Origin: Sphingobium sp.
GTDB lineage: Bacteria > Pseudomonadota > Alphaproteobacteria > Sphingomonadales > Sphingomonadaceae
Length of the DNA: 41,975 nucleotides
Assembly (NCBI GenBank): GCA_017745115.1
Contig: JAGIAA010000023.1
Coordinates: 1-41,975, forward strand
Reading direction: 5' to 3'
A program made the position numbers and the translations under genes. Position 1 is the stretch's first letter. Each line of letters begins with the position of its first letter. Shown here piece after piece: positions 36,096 to 41,975 of this stretch. Below the pieces are notes generated by a model. That model ran no database searches. It was not told the DNA's origin and worked only from the letters and a program-made list of their open reading frames with translations.

Positions 36096-37046
36096 CTATT
36101 GTTGGCCAGCCGAACCGTCGGATCGTCCGGAGCCATCGTTCGATGCAAGGATGCCTCGCTCGGCCATCCACTCGAACAATCTAGGTGCCCAGAGCGCCGG
36201 GGTCATCGAAAAGTTCGGCACCTCGTAAACGTGCAATTCTGCCTTTAGGCCGGCGCCTTTCCAGATCGAAAAGAGCGCGAGCAGTCCGTCAGTCACTGGC
36301 CCATGGTCCGCCTCCGTCACAAGGAAGATGGGCGGCGCGTTGTCCGGCGGCACGACATCCTGCAGAGAAGGACCGAAAATCGAGATCAGGAAGGCCGGCT
36401 TCCTCGCCGCCTCGGCCGTCGCGAACACGGCACCCAACCCCACGCCGCCACCTGCGGACTCACCGATCACGCCGACCTTCAGAGGATCGATGCGCCATTG
36501 CGGCGCCATTTTGTGTAGGAGTTCAAGACCGGCCTGTGCGTCGAGAGTCGCCAGTTTCAGGACCGTCCGCAGGTCGGCATTGTTGGGTGCCGGATTGGCG
36601 TTGCCATTGTGGATTTCCATCTTGGGAAAGCGAATTGGCGGCGCGGCGGCGGGCCGAGGCTGGCAAGCCCGCTAGATCGATTGAGCGGGCACTTGGAGGG
36701 TTCGATATTCGAGGCGCATGACCGCAATGCCCCGATCGAGAAAGGCCTGAATCGCAGCGTCGGAGCCGCTCCCAAAGCCGAGCACACGAAGGCCGCCGCC
36801 CGGCAACATCAGCACGGCTGCGCCAGTGGCTCGCCCGGCTTCAGGCAAGAACAGATCGTAACGCGGCTTGCTGGTGTTGTAGATGGAAACATCGCCATTG
36901 CATGCGACGGCTTCGCGCGGCTGCGTCCATTCTTCCGATCCCGGGACGGAACCCGGATATAGCATCCCGCTGACGCTCGGCTTCGCTCCGGCGGCAGGTG
37001 CCGCGACGACGGCGAGCGGGAGTAGCCAAGGGAACGGGTTTCGCAT
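36096..37046 (-). pseudogene. Secreted alpha/beta hydrolase interrupted by an in-frame TAG
   Basis: The start at 37046 (GGAG seven bases upstream) gives a signal peptide ending AAGA. The N-terminal half of a BD-FAE/xylan-esterase-like alpha/beta hydrolase follows (YDLFLPEAGRATGAAVLMLPGGGLRVLGFGSGS, MRLEYRTLQVP). A TAG at 36674-36672 ends it. The same frame then continues with the C-terminal half: NPAPNNADLRTVLKLATLDAQ, the nucleophile elbow GESAGG, an aspartate in VTEADHGP, and a late ELHVYEVPNFS. The short segment right after the stop (Pro/Arg-rich) does not look like the family, so a local compensating frameshift is also possible. Confidence 0.75.
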
Positions 37047-37089
37047 CGCTTTACTCCATTGCGGTTTATGCCGGACGCCGCCCTTGATG

Positions 37090-37872
37090 TCAGGGAATGA
37101 TCTTGATCTCCACGCGACGTAGTTCGGGTCCGCCTTCCTTGGGCGCTTCCGATGCGACCACCGTGAATCTCGTTTCGTCGAGACCGGCGCCTCGCAGCAT
37201 ACGTACAACCTCGTTGGCCCGTTCGCGTGCGATCCCCTGGTGCTCCGTCAGCAGGCGTCCGTCGCTCAAGCGCGTGGCACCGCGATAGCCTGTCACTTCG
37301 ATGCGAGACGCCTTGATCGTCTGGCCATAATCCAACGCTGGGGTCAGCACATATGGCGTGCGAAAGCCCACCATGCCCTCGAAATCATAGGGCACGATGA
37401 ATGTTTTCGCTGAAAAGGGCGGTTTCGGCAGCGATGGTGCGGCTGGCGGCGCGAAGGCGAGTCTGCCGCCGCTCGGACCGGGTGGCCTTGGCGGTTCAAA
37501 GCCGAGATCAACACCTTCCCGCACGACCCGCAGCTCGCCGCACTCTGGCGACAACTCCGGCATGATCGATATCCGGATAGGCTCGATCACGCGTGCGCCG
37601 CAGACCATCTTGTCGGTCATGGTGCCCTCGACGAGCACCTTGTGTCCTAGCGAGGGTGGATTGAAGTCCGCGGAGACGTCCGACTGTATACCCATATAGA
37701 AGGTCTCGCCGTGATCCTGCACCAGCCAACACGGTACGGTCGACGTATCCTGCACAATTGGACAGGCGACGAAGGCGAGATGTGGGTTCTTCGCCTGGAC
37801 AGCGGAGGCGGCGATCAAAGACAAGGCTGCCAGCGCGAGCCCTGCGCGACCAGATTGCGCTAACCGTCTCAC
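37090..37872 (-). CDS. Periplasmic protein with OmpA-like C-terminal domain
   Basis: A 260-residue exported protein: signal peptide (1-27, ending VQA) and a cysteine-containing beta-rich domain about 30-120 (CPIVQDTSTVPCWLV, GHKVLVEGTMTDKMVCGA). A Pro-rich linker near 125-150 is followed by an OmpA-like region (IEVTGYRGATRLSDGRLLTEHQGIARERANEVVRMLRGAG). The OmpA fold may hold it to peptidoglycan. GTG start overlapping the cytochrome stop (GTGA), so it is translationally coupled to that gene. Function is unknown. Confidence 0.75.
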   Translation of the reverse strand: MRRLAQSGRAGLALAALSLIAASAVQAKNPHLAFVACPIVQDTSTVPCWLVQDHGETFYMGIQSDVSADFNPPSLGHKVLVEGTMTDKMVCGARVIEPIRISIMPELSPECGELRVVREGVDLGFEPPRPPGPSGGRLAFAPPAAPSLPKPPFSAKTFIVPYDFEGMVGFRTPYVLTPALDYGQTIKASRIEVTGYRGATRLSDGRLLTEHQGIARERANEVVRMLRGAGLDETRFTVVASEAPKEGGPELRRVEIKIIP

Positions 37873-39503
37873 AGCGCCGCCAGGAAGTTACCGAGATCGG
37901 TCTTTTCCTGCTCGCTAAACTGAATGTTGTAACGACGATCGTAAAAGTCGATCAGCTCACGGAGCGTCTGGGCAGAGCCGTTAGAGAAATAGGGCGCTCG
38001 CGCGGAAAGCCCGCGGAACTGCTGCATGACAATCGTACCCACGTCGTTGCAGCGACCGGAGATGAGAGCCCGGCCAGGATCCTGCGTGTAGATGACCCCG
38101 CCTAGATAGGGATGAGGGTGTGCGCTTCGGCGGCATGTGATCTTGAACAGCGGCATCAACTCGTCCTCGGTCTGCCAAGGATTGCGCGGAGTTTCCTTCG
38201 CCCAGGGCAGGTTCGTTGTCCCGATGTCCATCCAGCCGTTCACGGTATCCATGCCGGTCATGTGCATGCCGTGGCAGGTCGAGCAGGTTCGCTTGGTTGG
38301 ATTACCCAAACCAACGGTGTTCAGGTGCATTGAATCGCGGATCCAGAACGTCCGGAAGTGAAAGACCTTCTGCCCGCGTAATATGGATTCACGCGTCGAG
38401 CGCATCTGCGGTGTTTCGCCCGGCTTTGCCGTTTTCCAGGCATTTCCGACCGGAATAACCCACCGCGTCGTGTTGTTGCCGAGCACTCCTTTGTCGCCAT
38501 CGCGTAGGTTGAATGGTCCCATTCCGGGTGGGCCATCCGGTTCTATGAGGCTGCCGCCTGACCCCATGTCAACCTGCGCGACGTAGATCTGTTTTTCGAA
38601 TGCTTCGATCCGTGAGATTTGGTCGGGGGTCAGTTGGCCGGCGATCGCGAGGTGGTCTCGAGCGGCGTCGTGCATTTGCGTTCGGAGCGTAACCGTTCGG
38701 GCGTCTGCCATCATGTTCATGTTGAGCGGCTTACCGGACTGGGGATCTCGCAGGGCCGGCTCCCCAGTCTTGCCGACGAATGGACTGACGCCGAAACCGT
38801 CATGCGTCACATAAGGCATGTTGGCGACGACCCGCGGGCGCCGATAAACAGAGATCGTGGGCTTGTTGCCGCCAATGCCGTAAGCCGGATCACTATTGCA
38901 CCCGCCCGGATCGCGCACGACCTCGATGTCAAATTCAGGTTGGATGGGCTGCCCGGCTGCATCCCGCGGCGGCCATGGCACGGCGATCCGGAACAGCCCA
39001 CGCTTCAGCAGGAGGGAATGGGAAGATGCTTTCTCCGGAGGAAGATTTGGGCAATTCGCGCCATCGTTCATGGCAAAGATAGGATCGGCGCCCTTCGTTT
39101 CTTGCCAACGATCCTGTATCGAGCTGAGCGAGAGGCTCATACCGTCCGCCGGCTGGTGACAACTGACGCAAGCACGGCCGTTTCCGCCGATCGCTTCGAA
39201 GAAAGGATGCCCTCTAGTCTCTACTGCGCCATTGGCGTTGAGCACGCCCACATGACCGGCTGAGTTTTTATAGACGGCAAACGCCGGTAACGTCATTCCG
39301 CTGCCAGGCGACCACCAATTCGAGGACTGTCGCCCGCCATCCACTCCGTTTCCGGAGCCAGCCGACGTGTCTGCATCGCCCGATTGGCCCCTTGAGCTGC
39401 TACTTACCAAGACGCTGACGGTAAGAAAGGCGGCAGCGGCAAAAGGCGAAATGCGACCCGATATTTGCCCCTTAGTTCTTTCCCGTCCCAGCACGCGTCG
39501 CAT
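37869..39503 (-). CDS. Exported multi-haem c-type cytochrome (di-haem peroxidase-like)
   Basis: A 544-residue periplasmic cytochrome with two haem-binding motifs: CVSCH at about residue 112 and CSTCH near residue 400. The final 60 residues (FRGLSARAPYFSNGSAQTLRELIDFYDRRYNI) match the C-terminal part of di-haem cytochrome c peroxidases and related electron-transfer proteins. A signal-like hydrophobic stretch lies at about 18-34. The frame opens at 39593, but the ATG at 39503 lies behind an AT-rich promoter region and is preferred. It is divergent from a MarR gene that may regulate it and coupled to the OmpA-like gene. Confidence 0.85.
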   Translation of the reverse strand: MRRVLGRERTKGQISGRISPFAAAAFLTVSVLVSSSSRGQSGDADTSAGSGNGVDGGRQSSNWWSPGSGMTLPAFAVYKNSAGHVGVLNANGAVETRGHPFFEAIGGNGRACVSCHQPADGMSLSLSSIQDRWQETKGADPIFAMNDGANCPNLPPEKASSHSLLLKRGLFRIAVPWPPRDAAGQPIQPEFDIEVVRDPGGCNSDPAYGIGGNKPTISVYRRPRVVANMPYVTHDGFGVSPFVGKTGEPALRDPQSGKPLNMNMMADARTVTLRTQMHDAARDHLAIAGQLTPDQISRIEAFEKQIYVAQVDMGSGGSLIEPDGPPGMGPFNLRDGDKGVLGNNTTRWVIPVGNAWKTAKPGETPQMRSTRESILRGQKVFHFRTFWIRDSMHLNTVGLGNPTKRTCSTCHGMHMTGMDTVNGWMDIGTTNLPWAKETPRNPWQTEDELMPLFKITCRRSAHPHPYLGGVIYTQDPGRALISGRCNDVGTIVMQQFRGLSARAPYFSNGSAQTLRELIDFYDRRYNIQFSEQEKTDLGNFLAAL

Positions 39504-39525
39504 CCCCCGCTCGGTCCCATTTATA

Positions 39526-39536
39526 TATCTAAGATA
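39526..39536. promoter_or_regulatory. Candidate MarR operator TATCTAAGATA
   Basis: A perfect eleven-base palindrome in the AT-rich gap between the divergent cytochrome and marR genes, next to TATATAAAT on the minus strand, which could be the cytochrome -10. MarR proteins usually bind such palindromes in the gap next to their own gene. Confidence 0.5.
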
Positions 39537-39614
39537 CCTAACTTCTGCGCAGCGCGTTGCCAACACGGAATCTAGCCGCCATAGCTTTGGCAACGATCGA
39601 TGGAGCGTCGGACG

Positions 39615-40127
39615 ATGGCCCGAACGGAGAAATTTCGAACCGGCAAGGAGCGAAAAGGTTTTCAGAAGCCGTCAGATGTCGAGCTTGGCTTCCTCGGCGA
39701 TCACATTGGCTTCCAGGTGCATATCGCGCGACGCGCTTTGCGCCAGGCGATGCGCGACTTTCGGCCGACTGGCCTCCCCCAACCAACCGAAACGCCGCCC
39801 CCGAGCGGGACCATGTCTTCACTTGTGCTGATCGGCCTCAACCCCGGCATCTCCCAGCAAGAGATAGCCGCATGTCTTTTCCTCGACCCCTCAAAAGCTG
39901 CCCTTCTCATTAAGAATCTGGAGAGGGCGGATCTTATCGAGAAACGGCAGGCTATAACCGACAAGCGCAAGTTTGAGCTTCATCTAACGGAGCTAGGGCA
40001 GGAAAAATTGCCCCAGATCGATGCACTCAGTTCGGCCCAAGAGAGGCGGATCGGTCGAGGGCTAACGGCACGCGAGCGAGGGCAGCTGTTGGCTCTGTTG
40101 ATCAAGATGCAGGACACTCTGCGCTGA
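39615..40127 (+). CDS. MarR-family transcriptional regulator
   Basis: A 170-residue winged helix-turn-helix protein. The recognition part is ISQQEIAACLFLDPSKAALLIKNLERADLIEKRQAITDKRKFELHLTELGQEKL. GGAG lies nine bases before the ATG at 39615; an ATG five codons earlier is possible. A Pro-rich insert sits before the helix-turn-helix. It is divergent from the cytochrome operon with a palindrome in between. The effector is unknown. Confidence 0.9.
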   Translation: MARTEKFRTGKERKGFQKPSDVELGFLGDHIGFQVHIARRALRQAMRDFRPTGLPQPTETPPPSGTMSSLVLIGLNPGISQQEIAACLFLDPSKAALLIKNLERADLIEKRQAITDKRKFELHLTELGQEKLPQIDALSSAQERRIGRGLTARERGQLLALLIKMQDTLR

Positions 40128-40152
40128 GGCGCGGTCACTGGCAGTCATCGCC

Positions 40153-40193
40153 CTAAAAGCGGCCGTCCAGCCCGCCGTGTGGCGGCCTTTTAG
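40153..40193 (+). terminator. Terminator-like inverted repeat after marR
   Basis: CTAAAAGCGGCCG (40153-40165) pairs with CGGCCTTTTAG (40183-40193) with one bulged base and a 17-base loop. T-rich sequence follows (CTTTTG). It lies 26 bases beyond the marR stop. Confidence 0.5.
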
Positions 40194-40242
40194 CTGCCTT
40201 TTGTTCATTATGAGGCATGGTTGGACCAAGCTATTCAACCGC

Positions 40243-40271
40243 TTGGCAAAGAGGGTCGTTCTTTGCATAAT
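40243..40271 (+). promoter_or_regulatory. Promoter of the G8-domain gene with overlapping inverted repeat
   Basis: TTGGCA (40243-40248) and CATAAT (40266-40271), spaced by 17 bases, make a near-consensus promoter about 58 bases before the start codon. An inverted repeat, CTTTGC-N10-GCAAAG (40261-40282), covers the -10 and probable start of transcription, so it is a likely repressor site. Confidence 0.6.
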
Positions 40272-40328
40272 ACTTCGCAAAGCAAGAATGAGCGGCACGT
40301 GCCGTTCGAGGGAGAGGGGATTAACGTC

Positions 40329-41975
40329 ATGCGCATTTGCTCGCGCCGGTTTTCATTGTCTTTGTTGCTTTCTGCGTCCGCGCTCTTTGGTCTGGGCGCC
40401 CCGGCAAGCGCCCAGATGGATCACACCGGCATGAGCATGCCGGCCCAGGCGCCGGCCGCAGCAATGAAGCCGTCGCGCTGGTCCGATCCCAAGTCTTGGC
40501 CCGATGGCAAGGTGCCGGCGGCGGGCGACGCCGTCACCATCGCGCGCGACCGGAGCGTCATCCTCGACGTCAGTCCGCCGGCGCTGCGCAGCCTGACCAT
40601 CAACGGCAAATTGAGCTTCGCGACCGATCGCGACATCAGCCTCACCACCGACTGGATTTATGTGCCCCGTGGCGAGCTGGAGATCGGCAGCGAGGCCAAG
40701 CCCTATACGCGCAAGGCGACGATCACCCTCACCGACACTGTGCCCAATGAAGACATCAACACGATGGGCGATCGCGGCATCATGATGCTCGGCGGCACAC
40801 TGAGCCTACATGGCGATCGCACCAACACCTGGACCAAGCTGGCCAAGACCGCCAAGGCGGGCACCGCGAGCATCCAGGTCCTCAATGCCGCCGGCTGGCG
40901 CAAGGGTGATATCATCGTCCTGGCTTCCACTGACTTCAATCCCCGCCAAGCCGAGCAACGCACGATCACCGCGATCAGCGGCAACACGCTCACGCTCGAC
41001 AAGCCGCTGCAATATATGCACTTTGGCGAGATTACTTTCGGCGTCGACGAGCGCGGTGAGGTCGCCATGCTCAGCCGCAACATCAAGATCCAGGCGTCGG
41101 AGGACGCGGCCAAGAGCTATTTCGGCGGCCACATCATGGCGATGGCCGGCTCAAAAATGTTCATCGAGGGCATCGAGCTCAATCGCATGGGCCAGCACAT
41201 GCACCTCGCGCGCTATCCTATCCACTGGCATATCGGCGGCGAGGGCAAGGGCCAATATATCAAGAATGCCTCGATCCACGACACGTTCAACCGCTGCGTG
41301 ACGATCCACGGCACCAACGACCTGCGTGTCGAGAACAACGTGACCTATAACACCGTGGGCCACTGCTTCTTCATGGAAGACGGCATCGAACATGGCAACG
41401 AGCTCATCAAGAACCTCGCCATCCAGACCAAATGCCACCCGACACTCGAATGCGTGCCCACCAACATCGCGCCGAACGGCGAGATGCCCCCGTTGTATTT
41501 TGACCGAGCAGCCTATCGAAACGAGAGCTTCCACGGTGGCAAGACCTTGCTCCCTTCGGATAACACGGTCTCTTCGTTCTGGATCACCAATCCGGACAAC
41601 AGCTACATCGACAATGTGGCGGCTGGCTCGGATCAGGCCGGCTTCTGGCTGTCTCTCCCTCACCACCCCAATGGCGCGTTCCTCGGCTCCGAAATCGCAG
41701 AGAAGACCTTTCCGCGCCGGCTACTTCTACGCGCCTTCCGCAACAACACTGCCCATTCCAACTTTGACGGGTTCATGTTCGACCGGAACATCGCCGAAGA
41801 CAATACCTTCGCCCTCGCTGGCAACGCATACATGCCGCTGAAGGACCCCTTCGATGTCAAAAGCGAGATGCTCGAAACGGTCTTCGCGGATCTGACATCC
41901 TACAAGAACCGGAACCAAGGTTTCTGGGGCCGTGGTGAGCTTTTCACGATTCGCAACGCGAAGTTTGCCGACAAC
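40329..41975 (+). CDS. Secreted G8-domain / parallel beta-helix protein (CEMIP-like), cut by window edge
   Basis: At least 549 codons, open at the right edge. A signal peptide (1-29, ending ASA) is followed by a Met/His patch, MDHTGMSMP, then the G8 domain (WSDPKSWPDGKVPAAGDAV, residues about 50-160). A right-handed beta-helix region follows with many Asn/His turns (GIELNRMGQHMHLARYPIHWHIGG; HDTFNRCVTIHGTNDLRVENN). G8 with beta-helix occurs in animal CEMIP-type hyaluronan-binding proteins and many bacterial secreted proteins of unknown substrate. GAGGGAGAGGGG lies ten bases upstream of the ATG. Histidine and methionine motifs leave a metal role open. Confidence 0.85.
   Translation, partial: MRICSRRFSLSLLLSASALFGLGAPASAQMDHTGMSMPAQAPAAAMKPSRWSDPKSWPDGKVPAAGDAVTIARDRSVILDVSPPALRSLTINGKLSFATDRDISLTTDWIYVPRGELEIGSEAKPYTRKATITLTDTVPNEDINTMGDRGIMMLGGTLSLHGDRTNTWTKLAKTAKAGTASIQVLNAAGWRKGDIIVLASTDFNPRQAEQRTITAISGNTLTLDKPLQYMHFGEITFGVDERGEVAMLSRNIKIQASEDAAKSYFGGHIMAMAGSKMFIEGIELNRMGQHMHLARYPIHWHIGGEGKGQYIKNASIHDTFNRCVTIHGTNDLRVENNVTYNTVGHCFFMEDGIEHGNELIKNLAIQTKCHPTLECVPTNIAPNGEMPPLYFDRAAYRNESFHGGKTLLPSDNTVSSFWITNPDNSYIDNVAAGSDQAGFWLSLPHHPNGAFLGSEIAEKTFPRRLLLRAFRNNTAHSNFDGFMFDRNIAEDNTFALAGNAYMPLKDPFDVKSEMLETVFADLTSYKNRNQGFWGRGELFTIRNAKFADN

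Overview
The window looks like a chromosome or large replicon of a GC-rich alphaproteobacterium. A sphingomonad (Sphingomonas, Sphingopyxis, Novosphingobium or Sphingobium type) fits best. The evidence is the base composition and codon use, the split between copper, potassium and plant-polymer genes, and protein styles typical of that group (DUF2933, GH43 and GH31 enzymes, a tannase-family esterase, a NodT-type efflux lipoprotein). This is inference from gene content; no rRNA or complete tRNA was seen.

Layout. 1-2093: copper handling. The N-terminal half of a copper P-type ATPase reads off the left edge from a MerR/CueR-type promoter. Divergent from it is a three-gene set (Met/His-rich periplasmic protein, DUF2933 membrane protein, SRPBCC protein), followed by a short decayed 3' end of copB. 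2161-12423: potassium uptake. Kup is divergent from two small membrane ORFs and a complete kdpFABCDE operon with overlapping or closely spaced genes. 12600-14710: a Cys/Met-metabolism PLP enzyme and a secreted protein of unknown function. 15054-20522: hemicellulose degradation. A secreted GH43 enzyme has a nine-copy hexanucleotide array in front of it and no normal start codon after its strong ribosome binding site. It is followed by a decayed secreted-protein gene and a GH31 alpha-xylosidase-like enzyme with a PA14 domain. 20950-25174: a frameshifted AraC regulator, an NTF2-like protein, an SDR, a divergent LysR regulator, a degenerate stretch and a thioredoxin-reductase-like flavoprotein. 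25297-32300: an RND efflux system (outer-membrane lipoprotein, TetR, adaptor, pump), with matching 24-bp operators at both promoters, then an HxlR regulator and a 52-aa ORF. 32361-37046: an AraC regulator, a tannase/feruloyl-esterase-family enzyme, a 600-bp non-coding stretch with a tRNA-like scar, a secreted-repeat protein, and an alpha/beta hydrolase interrupted by one stop codon. 37090-40127: an OmpA-like periplasmic protein translationally coupled to a multi-haem cytochrome, with a divergent MarR regulator. 40329 to the right edge: a secreted G8-domain/beta-helix protein with a Met/His-rich N terminus.

How it works together. The left third is an ion-homeostasis block: copper export and binding, plus low- and high-affinity potassium import under KdpDE. 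The middle and right are accessory carbohydrate, detoxification and envelope functions, each next to its own one-component regulator. At least four decayed genes (copB 3' end, the secreted protein between GH43 and GH31, AraC, alpha/beta hydrolase) and two non-coding scars mark the right two thirds as recently rearranged DNA. No transposase, integrase or CRISPR array was recognised.
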